In this document: positions 29,101 through 38,388 of the stretch, in pieces
How positions within the stretch are numbered: position 1 is the stretch's first letter
Layout of the letters: each line of letters starts with the position of its first letter
From: Thermoanaerobaculia bacterium
GTDB taxonomy: Bacteria > Acidobacteriota > Thermoanaerobaculia > Multivoradales > JAHEKO01
Length of the DNA stretch: 64,000 nt
Reading direction: 5' to 3'
NCBI GenBank assembly: GCA_945787635.1
Contig: CALZIK010000146.1
Location: 1 to 64,000 of the forward strand
Program-made: the position numbers and the translations under genes
The notes under the pieces: generated by a model
The model's database searches: none
What the model saw: only the letters and a program-made list of their open reading frames with translations
What the model was told of the DNA's origin: nothing

Positions 29101-29371
29101 CGCCTGGGGAGAATACCCGAGAGGCGTGCGCAGCGGGCTCGCCGTCCGGCGTTGGGCGGTTTCCTATGCGATCTGACGTTTCACTTGCTGGCAGCGCGAG
29201 ACTTGCGCCTCGGCGTGAGTCGGCAGTTGCGGCAGACCATCGCGAATCCCTTTGATCTGCGCTAATCGAGAACGAGTTCCAAACGGCACCATCCACGGTA
29301 ACCCATTGCGAAAGATGAGGTTAGCTAGTTCCCAGGCCGCCACCTCCCGCCACGCGGAAAGAGCGTCGCGA
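29101..29371. other. 271-base gap without a supported gene
   Basis: An open frame on the minus strand (29164-29406, 80 codons) covers part of this gap and overlaps the 3' end of the next minus-strand gene. Base composition between about 29240 and 29340 is more A/T-rich than the flanks. The predicted peptide matches nothing I recognise. It may be a decayed gene. Confidence 0.4.
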
Positions 29372-30664
29372 TCAGGCGTCGGGCGTGCCGCCGTTGAGGT
29401 AGGCAAAGAGCCGGGGTATCGCCGACCGATCGTCGTCCGCGTCGACCAGAACGAAAGGATCGGCGCTGCCGCTTCCGCCGCGGCGATGGCCTCGCTTCTG
29501 ACACTCCCGGATGGGCGTCAGATAGTGGGCGTTGAGCAGGTGCCCCCAGGCGCCAGGGCGCTCGAAGCGCGGACCCTCGATCGAGATCTGGCGGCGCTCG
29601 GCCCGCGGCGCGAGCATCCCCAGCCGGGCCACGATGTCGTTGGTGTTGCCGTAGTGCTCGATCCAGGGCAGCCGCCGGGCGCCTCGACGGGGCCCGCCGT
29701 AGAAACCCATCCTCTGCGCGCAGGTGGCGAAGGCATAGACCTCGAGCTTGCCGAGGTCGGCCGGGTCCAGGGGCTCGAAGTCGTCGAGATCGAGAGGACC
29801 CAGATCCGGAAAGACCGGCTCGGGCGGGGCAAACCCCGTCGAGGCTGTCGCCGTCGGGCGGGGCCGGTGCAGCGCCCTGTGCCGGTCGACCAGACGGTAG
29901 AGCCACCGCAGCACATTCGCCATGATGATCGTCCCCTGCGAGTGGCAAACGACCACCACCCGCCGCTTGTGGGGATCGACGAGCGCGTCGTAGATCGCGG
30001 GAAAGGCGACCTTGAGCGGCTCGGTCGAGTCGTGCAGGCTGCGGCCCAGGGCGCACTGTAGAAGGTCGATCAGGATCGCATCCGTGCTGTTTTGGATCAG
30101 CGTGATCGGGCGATGAAAGAGGTCGGCCAGACAGGCGGCGTTGATTTGAGCCACGTTGTCGTCGGTCAGGATGCCGTTGACGAAAAACCACTGCTCGTCG
30201 GGAAAGCTCGTGCAGCAGCCGTTGTGATCGGGCCGCTGGAGCACCCGCGTCGGATGCCAGAAGAGGTTGTCGAGAAGGGGAGGCCCGAGGGAGGGCGGCG
30301 CCATCGGCAGCGAGGGCACGCCGGCGTTGATCAGAAACCGCACCGTCCGCCGCAATCTCCACAGATCGAGGATCTTGAACTCCGAGTAGCGCTCGTGGGG
30401 CGGAATCCAGGTCCACGGCGGGCCCAGAACCGAGCTTACGAGCGCCGGGGGCGAGATCCGAGCGGCGTCGAGAACCGTGCCGACGAGTTCGCGCACGCCG
30501 CGCTCCACGTCGCCGAGGCTGCTCGAAGGCTCCTCGCCGAGGTACTCGGTACTGAGACTGGGTTCGGCGGCAGTTCTTGCCGCCGCTTTGCCCGCCTTCG
30601 CCCGGATTCGGGTCGCAGGGAGATTCGGACCGCTGCCAGCGGTCGGCGTCGTAGCACTCCTCAT
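29372..30664 (-). CDS. Predicted alpha/beta hydrolase (lipase/esterase-like), family unassigned
   Basis: A 430-residue protein with no signal peptide. The nucleophile elbow is visible in RVVVVCHSQGTIIMANVL (Ser in CHSQG), preceded by EQWFFVNGILTDDNVAQINA, a beta-strand/oxyanion-like segment. A late histidine in GAWGHLLNAHYL could complete a Ser-Asp-His triad, and NTNDIVARLG supplies a candidate acid. The general pattern recalls lipase-like proteins common in fungi and found sporadically in bacteria. The N-terminal 50 residues are low-complexity (Ala/Pro/Thr). It is divergent from hflK. Substrate unknown. Confidence 0.6.
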   Translation of the reverse strand: MRSATTPTAGSGPNLPATRIRAKAGKAAARTAAEPSLSTEYLGEEPSSSLGDVERGVRELVGTVLDAARISPPALVSSVLGPPWTWIPPHERYSEFKILDLWRLRRTVRFLINAGVPSLPMAPPSLGPPLLDNLFWHPTRVLQRPDHNGCCTSFPDEQWFFVNGILTDDNVAQINAACLADLFHRPITLIQNSTDAILIDLLQCALGRSLHDSTEPLKVAFPAIYDALVDPHKRRVVVVCHSQGTIIMANVLRWLYRLVDRHRALHRPRPTATASTGFAPPEPVFPDLGPLDLDDFEPLDPADLGKLEVYAFATCAQRMGFYGGPRRGARRLPWIEHYGNTNDIVARLGMLAPRAERRQISIEGPRFERPGAWGHLLNAHYLTPIRECQKRGHRRGGSGSADPFVLVDADDDRSAIPRLFAYLNGGTPDA

Positions 30665-30754
30665 GGCGCACCTCCAGTCGGGTCGGGGGAGGGGTGAATG
30701 CCTACCGATCCGAGTATGGGCCGAAGCGGGCGGACACGCAAGCGAGCCTCACGG

Positions 30755-30793
30755 CGGGTGGTGTACTCAGGGTCGCTATTGGGACACCACCCG
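30755..30793. promoter_or_regulatory. Hairpin in the divergent hydrolase-hflK intergenic region
   Basis: A perfect 10-bp inverted repeat (CGGGTGGTGT 30755-30764, complement 30784-30793) with a 19-base loop lies 40 bases upstream of the hflK start. No T-run follows, so a terminator is unlikely; it may be an operator or a leader stem. Confidence 0.4.
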
Positions 30794-30832
30794 GCGTTGC
30801 GTTCGGGCGGCTCCTGGGGTAGCTTGACAGAG

Positions 30833-31849
30833 ATGTCGAACTCCGGCCGCCCACCGAGAAACATCGTCGAGCTTCCGACGCTGCCCAAACTCCCCAAGTT
30901 GGATCTTCCGGCTGGGCGCTTGCGCCTTGTAGCGCTTCTGGTCCTGGCGGGGGTGGTTCTCTTCAGCTCGATCTACACCATCGATCCGGAGGAGGTCGGC
31001 GTGGTGCTGCGCTTCGGCGCCTACGTTCGCTCGACCGATCCGGGACTTCATTTCAAGGTGCCGCTCGGCATCGAACAGGTGATCAAGTTGCCGGTGCAAC
31101 GGCAGCTCAAGCTGGAGTTCGGGTTTCAATCGCAGCGAGCCGATCGCGGTCCGCGCAGCCTGCAGGGTGAGTCCAACATGCTCACCGGAGACCTCAACGC
31201 GGCGGTGGTCGAGTGGGTGGTGCAGTACCGGATCGACGATCCGCAAGAGTTCCTGTTTCGGGTCCGTAACGTCGAGGAGACGCTTCGCGACATGAGCGAA
31301 GCGGTCATGCGCAACGTCGTCGGCGATCGCACGGTCGACGAGGTGCTGACCGTCGGCCGTCAAGAGGTCGCCGATCTGGTCGAAGTGCGGCTCCAGGAGC
31401 TTTGCAACCAGTACGAGAATGGCGTCAAGGTCGATCAGGTCGTCCTGCAGGACGTCAACCCGCCGGATCAGGTCAAGGCCTCGTTCAATGAGGTCAACCA
31501 GGCCGAGCAGGAGCGTGAAACCAAGATCAACCAGGCGCAATCGGAATACAACAAGGTCATTTTTCGAGCCCGCGGTGAGGCCGAGAAGACGGTCTCGGTC
31601 GCCGAGGGCTATGCGCTCGACCGGGTAAATCGCTCCCGGGGTGAGGCGGATCGCTTCAACAGCATCTACGGTGAGTACCGCAAGGCGCCGGAAGTGACCC
31701 GGCGGCGGATCTACCTCGAAACCGTCAACGAGGTGCTCTCAAAGACCGGGCGCAAAGTCATTCTGGACGACCAGCTCGAGGGCGTCATGCCGCTGCTGGA
31801 TCTCGAGGGTAAGCTCGGCGACCTCGGCGGGGGAGGAACCAACCCGTGA
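30833..31849 (+). CDS. hflK: HflK, SPFH-domain modulator of FtsH protease
   Basis: A 338-residue inner-membrane protein with one N-terminal helix (LVALLVLAGVVLFSSIYTI) followed by an SPFH/Band 7 domain (EEVGVVLRFGAYVRSTDPG, IEQVIKLPVQRQ) and a coiled coil with alternating Glu/Ala (QAEQERETKINQAQSEYNKV). HflK and HflC assemble a cage around FtsH. The frame is open upstream, but the ATG at 30833 matches the family start; the family's glycine-rich N-terminus is absent here. The stop overlaps the hflC start (GTGA). Confidence 0.93.
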   Translation: MSNSGRPPRNIVELPTLPKLPKLDLPAGRLRLVALLVLAGVVLFSSIYTIDPEEVGVVLRFGAYVRSTDPGLHFKVPLGIEQVIKLPVQRQLKLEFGFQSQRADRGPRSLQGESNMLTGDLNAAVVEWVVQYRIDDPQEFLFRVRNVEETLRDMSEAVMRNVVGDRTVDEVLTVGRQEVADLVEVRLQELCNQYENGVKVDQVVLQDVNPPDQVKASFNEVNQAEQERETKINQAQSEYNKVIFRARGEAEKTVSVAEGYALDRVNRSRGEADRFNSIYGEYRKAPEVTRRRIYLETVNEVLSKTGRKVILDDQLEGVMPLLDLEGKLGDLGGGGTNP

Positions 31850-32778
31850 AGACCGCGACCGTAGTTCTCCTGGTCATCGCGCTTCTGGTCGTGGCCAACG
31901 CCGCCTTCGTCGTCCAGGAGACCGAACAGGTCATCAAGACCCAGTTCGGCAAGCCGGTCGGTAAGCCCGTCGACACTCCGGGTCTCCACTTCAAGCTGCC
32001 GTTCATTCAGAAGGTCCACCGGTTCGACAAACGCTTCCTCGAATGGGACGGTGACGCCACTGAGCTCACCACCAAGGACAAGCGCTTCATCTTCGTCGAT
32101 ACCTATGCCCGCTGGCGGATCACCGATCCGCTGCTTTACTTTCAACGCCTGCGCGACGAGCGTCGGGCGCAGAGTCGCCTGAGCGACATTCTGGAAGGCG
32201 AGACCCGCAACGCCATCGCCAAGCACCGGCTGGTCGAGCTTGTGCGCACCACCAATCGCGTTCCGGCTTTGGATGAATCGCTGCCGGAGACAGCGACCGT
32301 GCTCGAGGAGATCCAGATCGGTCGCGAGCAGATTCGCTCCGAGATCCTGGGGAACGCCCAGGGGCGCACCTCCGATCTCGGCATCGAGATCCTCGATTTG
32401 CAGTTAAAGAGAATCAACTATGTCGAGGAGGTCCGGCGCAAGGTCTACGACCGGATGATCGCCGAGCGCCGGCGTATCGCCGAGCGCTACCGTTCCGAGG
32501 GCGAGGGCGAGGCCGCCAGCATCCGCGGCGACATCGATCGCGAGCTGAAGCAAATCGAGTCGGAGGCCTACAGAAAGGCTCAGGAGATCGTCGGCCGCGC
32601 CGACGCCGAAGCCACCGAGATCTACGCCGCGGCGTACAACCGGTCGGCGGACTCACGCGATTTCTACGCGTTCGTGAAGTCGATGGAGACCCTGATAACG
32701 ACCACCGACGAATCGACCGCGCTGCTGCTTTCGACCCGCGGCGAGCTCTACCGGTTTCTGAACAAAAGCAACCCCTGA
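31846..32778 (+). CDS. hflC: HflC, SPFH-domain modulator of FtsH protease
   Basis: A 310-residue partner of HflK. One N-terminal helix (VVLLVIALLVVANAAFVVQE) is followed by the SPFH domain (TEQVIKTQFGKPVG, PGLHFKLPFIQKVHRFDKR, TYARWRITDP) and a charged coiled coil (AERYRSEGEGEAASIRGDID). GTG start at 31846 overlapping the hflK stop, so the two are translationally coupled. The stop overlaps the dacB-type ATG by one base. Confidence 0.95.
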   Translation: MKTATVVLLVIALLVVANAAFVVQETEQVIKTQFGKPVGKPVDTPGLHFKLPFIQKVHRFDKRFLEWDGDATELTTKDKRFIFVDTYARWRITDPLLYFQRLRDERRAQSRLSDILEGETRNAIAKHRLVELVRTTNRVPALDESLPETATVLEEIQIGREQIRSEILGNAQGRTSDLGIEILDLQLKRINYVEEVRRKVYDRMIAERRRIAERYRSEGEGEAASIRGDIDRELKQIESEAYRKAQEIVGRADAEATEIYAAAYNRSADSRDFYAFVKSMETLITTTDESTALLLSTRGELYRFLNKSNP

Positions 32779-34238
32779 TGCCGCGGCGGTCGGTGGCTTT
32801 CCGCCGAGCCCTCCACCTGGCGACCGTCGGCCTCGCCATCGCGGGCGTCGCCCAGGCGGCCGAGACCGAACTGGCATCGAAGCTCGGCGCGAGGGTCCGA
32901 GCGGCGAAGTCGATCGCGCGGGAGCTTTCGGTGCACGTGATCACGCTTCCCTCGGGCGAGCCGGTCTTCTCCTCCCAGGCGGATGAGCCCCTGATCATCG
33001 CCTCCAATGCCAAGCTGATCACCACCGCGGCCGCCCTGGACCGCCTCGGACCGGGCCACTTCTTCGAGACCAGCGTTTTCATCGAGGGCGAGCGCCGGGG
33101 CAAGACGCTGGTCGGGAACCTGGCCGTGCGTGGTGGGGGCGATCCGAACATCTCGGGTCGTTTTTTCGAAGGCGATTCGACCGCCGTGTTTCGCTCCTGG
33201 GCACGGACGCTGCGCTCGCTCGGCATCGAAGAGATCACCGGCGATCTATTTCTGGTTGACGGTCTCTTCGACGATGTGCGGGTGCATCCGGATTGGCCAC
33301 GCGACCAGCTCGCGCGCCACTACGAGGCGCCGGTGGCCGCGCTCTCCTACAGCGACAACTGCGTTCTGGTTCGGATCTACCCGGGGGCGCAAGTCGGGCT
33401 CCCGGCGCGGGTCGAGGTCGTGAGCGGCGCGCCGATTTTCGAGGTCGAGAACCGGGCGCGCACGGTCGCCTCTTCGCGGCACCACTGGGTGGCCGTGGAT
33501 CGCACGTCCGGGACAAACGTGATCCGGGTCAACGGCATGATCCTGAAGGGCATCGCGCCGGTCGATGTCTGGGTGAGCGTGGACGATCCCGTCGAGTATT
33601 TCGGCGCGGCTTTGATCGAGGCTTTCGAAAAGGAGGGGGTCGAGATCCGAGGCGGTCCGCGGCGCTCCGAGCTCTTCCCGCGGGGAGGCTGGTTCCGTAT
33701 CGCCGAGCATCGCACCGATCTCTTGACCTCGCTCGAGGTCATCAACCGCCGCAGCCAGAACTTCTATGCCGAGAGCCTGCTCAAGCATCTCGGCGCCCGG
33801 CTCTGTCGGAGCGGAACGTGGCCGGCCGGGCTGGCGGTGCTCGAGGAGTTCCTCGCCGAAGTCGGAATCGCAGACGGCTACCAGCTCGCCGACGGCTCGG
33901 GGCTGTCCCGCGGAAATCGTTTCTCGGCAAATCACCTGACCCGCCTTCTGGCCTACATGTTCGAACACCGCTGGGCGCGAGAGTTCGTGCTGACCCTTCC
34001 CTACGGTGGGCTCGAGGAGCACGCGAGCTGGCGCAAGCGGTTGGCGGAGCCTCCGTACCGCGAGCGGGTCTTCGCCAAGACCGGCTCTCTGAGCGGGGTC
34101 TCGACCCTGTCCGGCTACGTCAAGGCGCATTCGGGACAGGTGTACGCGTTTTCGATCTTGTGCAATCGGGTGCGAAGCGTGTGGAGGGCGAGGCGGGCGC
34201 AGGATGAGATCGTCAGAACCCTCGTCGATCACGGCTAG
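32778..34238 (+). CDS. dacB: D-alanyl-D-alanine carboxypeptidase/endopeptidase (PBP4/DacB family, S13)
   Basis: A 486-residue exported peptidoglycan hydrolase. The N-terminus looks like a signal peptide (LHLATVGLAIAGVAQAA). Active-site motifs of peptidase family S13 are present: SxxK in ASNAKLITTAAAL, SxN in RSQNFYAES, and KTG in FAKTGSLSGVSTLSGYV. The insertion between SxxK and SxN is of the size seen in PBP4. It follows hflC with a one-base overlap (TGATG); HflKC and a peptidoglycan hydrolase in one operon suggests linked envelope quality control (inference). Confidence 0.92.
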   Translation: MPRRSVAFRRALHLATVGLAIAGVAQAAETELASKLGARVRAAKSIARELSVHVITLPSGEPVFSSQADEPLIIASNAKLITTAAALDRLGPGHFFETSVFIEGERRGKTLVGNLAVRGGGDPNISGRFFEGDSTAVFRSWARTLRSLGIEEITGDLFLVDGLFDDVRVHPDWPRDQLARHYEAPVAALSYSDNCVLVRIYPGAQVGLPARVEVVSGAPIFEVENRARTVASSRHHWVAVDRTSGTNVIRVNGMILKGIAPVDVWVSVDDPVEYFGAALIEAFEKEGVEIRGGPRRSELFPRGGWFRIAEHRTDLLTSLEVINRRSQNFYAESLLKHLGARLCRSGTWPAGLAVLEEFLAEVGIADGYQLADGSGLSRGNRFSANHLTRLLAYMFEHRWAREFVLTLPYGGLEEHASWRKRLAEPPYRERVFAKTGSLSGVSTLSGYVKAHSGQVYAFSILCNRVRSVWRARRAQDEIVRTLVDHG

Positions 34239-34296
34239 CGCGGACCGATTCGTGGCTGTCTATGGGGTTACTCGAGGCTCGGCGCTCCTCGACGAC

Positions 34297-34322
34297 GGTC
34301 GACATGGAGGTCGACCGCTACA
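34297..34322 (-). repeat. REP-like hairpin repeat, copy 2
   Basis: The reverse complement of this stretch matches the repeat at 19517-19542 at 25 of 26 positions. It forms an 8-bp stem CGGTCGAC-atggag-GTCGACCG on the plus strand. It lies in the 101-base gap between the convergent dacB and beta-helix genes, again just past a stop codon. Confidence 0.65.
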
Positions 34323-34339
34323 ACCAGAGGGCTAGCGAG

Positions 34340-35035
34340 TCAACCGTTGCCGGGTTCCTCCCGGCGCTCGACGATCTCCAGCTCCTGGCGCAGCTTGACG
34401 ATGGAGTTCGCAGGGTAGATGCCGGACCTGAGCTGAACGCCGGGGTAGAGCTGGGTACCCGCGCCGATCACGACGCCGGGGTGAAGGACGCAGTTGCAGC
34501 CGGTGAGAACCCGGTCACCGAGGATGGCTCCGAGCTTGCGGCGACCGGTGGGCAGGGTGTCGCGATCGGAGCCGACGCGGATCTCGCTGCCGTCGTGGCG
34601 AAAGTTCGAGAGCACGGTGCCGGCGCCGAGGTTGACCTCCGCGCCGAGGATCGAATCGCCGACGTAGTTGAGATGGGGCGCTCGGGCGCCAGGCAGGAAG
34701 ATCGCGCGCTTGACCTCGGTGCTGGCGCCGACGATCGAGTGTTTCTCGAGCCAGACGCCACCGCGCAGGAACGCCCCGGGTCGGATGTCGCAGTCCTCGC
34801 CGATGAACGCCGGACCGTGAATGACCGCGCCCGAGCGGATCCTGGCCCCCTTCTCGATCACGATCCGGTCGCCCGCCAGATGGACGCCCGGCTCGATCGT
34901 TCCCGCCAGGCGGTCGCTGGGAAGCGCGGAGAGCAGCTCCTCCAGCGGATCGCCGAGCAGCTTCCATGGCGCCTGGGGCGAGAAGCGGTCGGCAAGGACA
35001 CACGGCAGGTTCGCAAACAGCGGTGGAAGTTCCAT
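34340..35035 (-). CDS. Left-handed beta-helix acyltransferase-like protein (GlmU C-terminal type)
   Basis: A 231-residue hexapeptide-repeat protein. Repeats of the [LIV]-G-x4 type run from about residue 50 to 205 (IEKGARIRSGAVIHGPAFIG, EDCDIRPGAFLRGGVWLE). Features of the GlmU C-terminal acetyltransferase are seen: HLNYVGDSILGAEVNLGAGT and NFRHDG. The pyrophosphorylase domain is absent, so it is not full GlmU; it resembles standalone sugar-phosphate or nucleotide-sugar acyltransferase homologues. No upstream partner with a nucleotidyltransferase domain is in view. Substrate inferred only from fold. Confidence 0.8.
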   Translation of the reverse strand: MELPPLFANLPCVLADRFSPQAPWKLLGDPLEELLSALPSDRLAGTIEPGVHLAGDRIVIEKGARIRSGAVIHGPAFIGEDCDIRPGAFLRGGVWLEKHSIVGASTEVKRAIFLPGARAPHLNYVGDSILGAEVNLGAGTVLSNFRHDGSEIRVGSDRDTLPTGRRKLGAILGDRVLTGCNCVLHPGVVIGAGTQLYPGVQLRSGIYPANSIVKLRQELEIVERREEPGNG

Positions 35036-35069
35036 CTTCGGGCATTATAGGGACGCGGCTTCCCGAGCC

Positions 35070-35762
35070 ATGTCAAACGAGCTAAAGTCCCTGTCCCGAG
35101 TTTTCTACCGCCGCGATCCGCGCGCCGTGGCGAGGGGGCTCTTGGGGCGGTATCTCCTCCGCGTGCACGAGGGGCGGTCGCTGATCTTGCGGATCGTCGA
35201 GACCGAGGCCTATCTCGGTGAAGGCGACCGAGCCAGTCACGCCTGGCGCGGCCGACCCACCAAGCGCACGGCGACGCTGTTTCGAGCCGGTGGCTGCGCG
35301 TACGTCTATCTCATCTACGGTATCCACAACATGTTCAACGTGGTCGCCGGCTTCGAGGGAGCCGGCGGCGCGGTGCTGGTGAGAGCCGGCGAGGCGATCG
35401 CGGAGATCGAGGTCATGCGCCGGCTGCGGGGGCTGGCGCATGATTCGCCGAACCACGCGATCGCCAGCGGTCCGGGCAAGCTCTGTCAGGCGCTGGCCAT
35501 CGATCGCGGTTTGGACGGCGTCGGCCTCGACGGCGACAACCTCCGGGTGTGCCGGGGCCGACGGGTGCCCGAGCGAAGGGTCGTGGTTGGCCCGAGACTT
35601 GGCGTCGACTACGCAGGCGCGGCGGCGGGCTGGCCTTTGCGGTTCGCGGTTCGAGGTGACGCGAACGTCTCGCGCCCGCGCCCCGTCGGCCCTCTAGGCC
35701 TCGTTTTTGGAGTCTCCCAGGCCGATGTGGCCCGCGGTGCGCAAGTGCCGGAAGACGAGTAG
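35070..35762 (+). CDS. DNA-3-methyladenine glycosylase (AAG/MPG family)
   Basis: A 230-residue base-excision repair enzyme removing alkylated purines. Family landmarks: VARGLLGRYLLRV, the catalytic glutamate region RIVETEAYLGEGDRASHAWR, YVYLIYGIHNMFNVV, and ASGPGKLCQALAID. The ATG at 35070 gives the usual start; the frame is open further upstream over the divergent beta-helix gene. The last 23 codons (from 35694) overlap the convergent DUF4388 gene and extend past the usual family end, so the C-terminal tail is unusual. Confidence 0.92.
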   Translation: MSNELKSLSRVFYRRDPRAVARGLLGRYLLRVHEGRSLILRIVETEAYLGEGDRASHAWRGRPTKRTATLFRAGGCAYVYLIYGIHNMFNVVAGFEGAGGAVLVRAGEAIAEIEVMRRLRGLAHDSPNHAIASGPGKLCQALAIDRGLDGVGLDGDNLRVCRGRRVPERRVVVGPRLGVDYAGAAAGWPLRFAVRGDANVSRPRPVGPLGLVFGVSQADVARGAQVPEDE

Positions 35763-36836
35763 GGCGTTGATCGGTGGCATCGGACTGATCTTCAGAATGG
35801 TCTGAATGTCGTAGGTGCCGTTGACGCGGCTGAGGATGAATCCTTCATGCGGCGAGATATCGAGCGCCGCGAGCTCTTCCATGGAGCGAAGCAGCCTGGG
35901 CACCGACCGCGGCTGTAGTCCTTCGGCCTGAAGTCGCTCTTCGATCTGCTGCTCGACGTTGGCGACGCGCGCGCGGATCTTTTCGTTGTGGGGATCGAGA
36001 TGAAGCGCCGCCCGGAAATGTCCAACGGCTTGCTCGAACTGGTCGTCGGTGAGCAGGGCCTCGGCCTTGGCCAGAAGGCCGGCGCTGTCGAGCTCCACGG
36101 CCTCTGCTGGCGCCGGCGCGCTCTGCGTGGAGACGATTCTCGGGCGCACCAGCTTGAGGCTGCCGGTCTCGATCTGATCGGCGAGAGCGCGGCACACCTG
36201 GAACTCGCTGGAGTGGGCGTGCAGGGCGATCTCCTCGACGGTGCGATCATCGTCGACCAGGTCGAGCACCTGCTGCGCAAGAGAATCACCTTCGCCGGCC
36301 TTCAGCGGAGCCGTCGAAACCGCAACGCAGTCCTTAGACGGGATGTGCGCCCGCAGTCGTTTCCAGTCGTCGGCTCGCCGGGCGCCTTCGAGAGTCAGGG
36401 CGTTGACGTTGAGGTTCAGGGGAATGATCGAAGACTCGTCCAGCTCTTCGTCGATGAAACGAAAGTCTCCTTCCGGCCAGGTAAAGACCTGGTAAACGCT
36501 CTCCTCGAGCTTGAGCCGGAGCATTCGGTCGAGCTCAGGCTCCTGGATCGCGCCCATCGTGACCAGAATCTTGCCCAGCAGCATGCTGTTCTCGGCCTGC
36601 ATTGTCATGGCTTCGGCCAACGTCGGCTCGTCGATCAGACCGTGGCTGACCAGAAAATGTCCGAGATACTCCTTCGGGTCGGTGGACGCGGTCATCACTA
36701 CTTCGCCGCGCAGGAACATGATCCGCTTTTCGACCATACCGTTGCCGAGGACGAGGACGCCGGTCTTGGTGGTGTGACCAAGCCACTGGAGCACTTCCGA
36801 AAGCTCCATCGTCTGCAGGTTGCCGGTGATGCTCAT
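35694..36836 (-). CDS. DUF4388 (PATAN) domain protein
   Basis: A 380-residue cytoplasmic protein. The N-terminal DUF4388/PATAN domain (about 1-125) is clear: SITGNLQTMELSEVLQWLGH, TGVLVLGNG, then VYQVFTWPEGDFRF. A winged-helix-like central part (RTVEEIALHAHSSEFQVCRA) and a TPR pair (DDQFEQAVGHFRAALHLDPH) follow, and then a C-terminal helical region (GFILSRVNGTYDIQTILKIS). DUF4388 proteins are common in Acidobacteriota, Myxococcota and Deinococci and are linked to signalling. A second member is encoded at 47338-48666. Confidence 0.82.
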   Translation of the reverse strand: MSITGNLQTMELSEVLQWLGHTTKTGVLVLGNGMVEKRIMFLRGEVVMTASTDPKEYLGHFLVSHGLIDEPTLAEAMTMQAENSMLLGKILVTMGAIQEPELDRMLRLKLEESVYQVFTWPEGDFRFIDEELDESSIIPLNLNVNALTLEGARRADDWKRLRAHIPSKDCVAVSTAPLKAGEGDSLAQQVLDLVDDDRTVEEIALHAHSSEFQVCRALADQIETGSLKLVRPRIVSTQSAPAPAEAVELDSAGLLAKAEALLTDDQFEQAVGHFRAALHLDPHNEKIRARVANVEQQIEERLQAEGLQPRSVPRLLRSMEELAALDISPHEGFILSRVNGTYDIQTILKISPMPPINALLVFRHLRTAGHIGLGDSKNEA

Positions 36837-36877
36837 GTGGTGTCCGCGGCGATGATTATAGGCGGGTCCGAACCGAT

Positions 36878-37366
36878 TCAGTCGCGAGCGCGAGTCGTAC
36901 CGGTCTGGCCCTGGTAGTGGCTCGACGAGCCGGGTTCACCATAGGCGTGGTCGGGCTCGCTCTCCATGCCGATGAAAATGAGCTGAGCGATCCGTCGTCC
37001 GGCGTTGAGCACGAAGGGCTCAGGGCCGAGGTTTTGCAGCTCGAGCGTGATGTTTCCCTGGAATCCGGGGTCGCACCAGCCCGCCAGTGAGTGATTGATC
37101 CAGAGCCGGCCGAGCGTGGACTTGAGTTTGAGATCGCAGGCGACATCCCGAGGAATCCTGACGTACTCGAGACTCGATGCCAGCACCACTTCGCCCGGAA
37201 AGAGCTTCACGCTCGACGATCGAAAGTCCTCGGGGTCGCGGGTCGGGCAGATCCAGTCGTCGCCCACCCTGAGGTCGTAGCTAGCCGAGTTCACCTGTTC
37301 GGGCGAGAATGGCTCGACCCCTCCGGACGCCGCCCAGGCCCTGATCCAGTGATCGGGTTTGATCAT
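36878..37366 (-). CDS. dcd: dCTP deaminase family protein
   Basis: A 162-residue trimeric-fold enzyme producing dUTP (or dUMP in bifunctional members) from dCTP for thymidylate synthesis. Motifs: NSASYDLRVGDDWICP, LASSLEYVRIPRDVACDLKL, KSTLGRLWINHSLAG, and WCDPGFQGNITLELQN, the last holding the catalytic glutamate. C-terminal PGSSSHYQGQTGTT matches the nucleotide-capping tail. The frame continues upstream, but the ATG at 37366 fits the family start. It lies 32 bases after glpX on the same strand, so co-transcription is likely. Confidence 0.9.
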   Translation of the reverse strand: MIKPDHWIRAWAASGGVEPFSPEQVNSASYDLRVGDDWICPTRDPEDFRSSSVKLFPGEVVLASSLEYVRIPRDVACDLKLKSTLGRLWINHSLAGWCDPGFQGNITLELQNLGPEPFVLNAGRRIAQLIFIGMESEPDHAYGEPGSSSHYQGQTGTTRARD

Positions 37367-37398
37367 CGGCGCAAAGAGCTCCAGCGAGTCCTGCCGCT

Positions 37399-38388
37399 CT
37401 ATTGAAACAGCACCGGGGTATCGGTTTCGTCTCTGCGGATCGAATCTATGAATCGGATGAGCCTGCGCTCCAGAGACATGAACAGCGTAGAGGAGCGGTA
37501 CCCGCCTCCGAAGAACCGGATGCCCTTGAGCAACTGGCCGTCGGTAACGCCGGTGCAACAAAACAGCAGGTTCTCACCCGGCGCCAGATCGCTTCGGCTG
37601 TAGATTCGGTCCACGTCTTCGATCTGAAGATCGACCAGTCGTTGTTCCTGCTCGGGGTCGAGCGGCGTCAGCCGCGCGTGAATCTCGCCGCCGAGGCAGC
37701 GCATCGCTGCTGCGGTCAAGACGCCTTCGGGCGCGCCGCCGATACCCATGACGGCGTGAATCCCGGTGCCCCGCACCGCCGCGGCGATTCCCGCGGAGAG
37801 GTCGCCGTCTTGAATCAACCGTATCCGCGCACCGGCTTGACGAATGTCGGCGATCAGCTCCTCGTGCCGCTTGCGCTCGAGTACGACGACGGTCAAATCA
37901 CTGACCTCGCGGCCGTAGGCGTCGGCGATGCTTCGAAGATTCTCGGCCGGCGGCGCGTCTAGATGAATGGCGGTGCGCCGAGCCGTCGGGCCGACCACGA
38001 TCTTGTCCATGTAGATGTCGGGGGCGTGCAGAAGGCCGCCACGTTCCGAGGCGGCAAGCACGGCGATCGCGCCCTCGGTGCCGGTCGCGCACAAGTTGGT
38101 TCCTTCGAGAGGGTCGACGGCGATGTCGACCTCGAGGCCCTCGTTCTGACCCTTGAGCGCGCCAACCTCCTCGCCGACGTAGAGCATCGGGGCCTTGTCG
38201 CGCTCGCCTTCGCCGATGACGATCCGGCCACGCATGGCGAGCCGGTCGAGCTCGCGTCGCATCGCCTCCACCGAAACGTGGTCCGAGTGCTTGCGGTCAC
38301 CGTAGCCCATGGTTTGGGCGGCCGCCACCGCGGCGGCTTCGCAGACCCTGACGAATCCCTGTTCGAGGGACGATTCGACGACCGTCAT
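37399..38388 (-). CDS. glpX: Class II fructose-1,6-bisphosphatase
   Basis: A 329-residue gluconeogenic enzyme of the GlpX family. Signature elements: [53 protein letters not shown] (metal-binding acidic loop), [20 protein letters not shown] and [14 protein letters not shown]. Length is normal (about 320-335). It overlaps the acyl-CoA dehydrogenase stop by 4 bases (ATGA). Family members may also hydrolyse sedoheptulose-1,7-bisphosphate. Confidence 0.95.
   Translation of the reverse strand: MTVVESSLEQGFVRVCEAAAVAAAQTMGYGDRKHSDHVSVEAMRRELDRLAMRGRIVIGEGERDKAPMLYVGEEVGALKGQNEGLEVDIAVDPLEGTNLCATGTEGAIAVLAASERGGLLHAPDIYMDKIVVGPTARRTAIHLDAPPAENLRSIADAYGREVSDLTVVVLERKRHEELIADIRQAGARIRLIQDGDLSAGIAAAVRGTGIHAVMGIGGAPEGVLTAAAMRCLGGEIHARLTPLDPEQEQRLVDLQIEDVDRIYSRSDLAPGENLLFCCTGVTDGQLLKGIRFFGGGYRSSTLFMSLERRLIRFIDSIRRDETDTPVLFQ

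Noticed and set aside
29164-29406. 80-codon minus-strand open frame as a gene
   Set aside because: No family resemblance, overlaps a neighbouring gene end and lacks a clear ribosome-binding site; kept only as a gap note.
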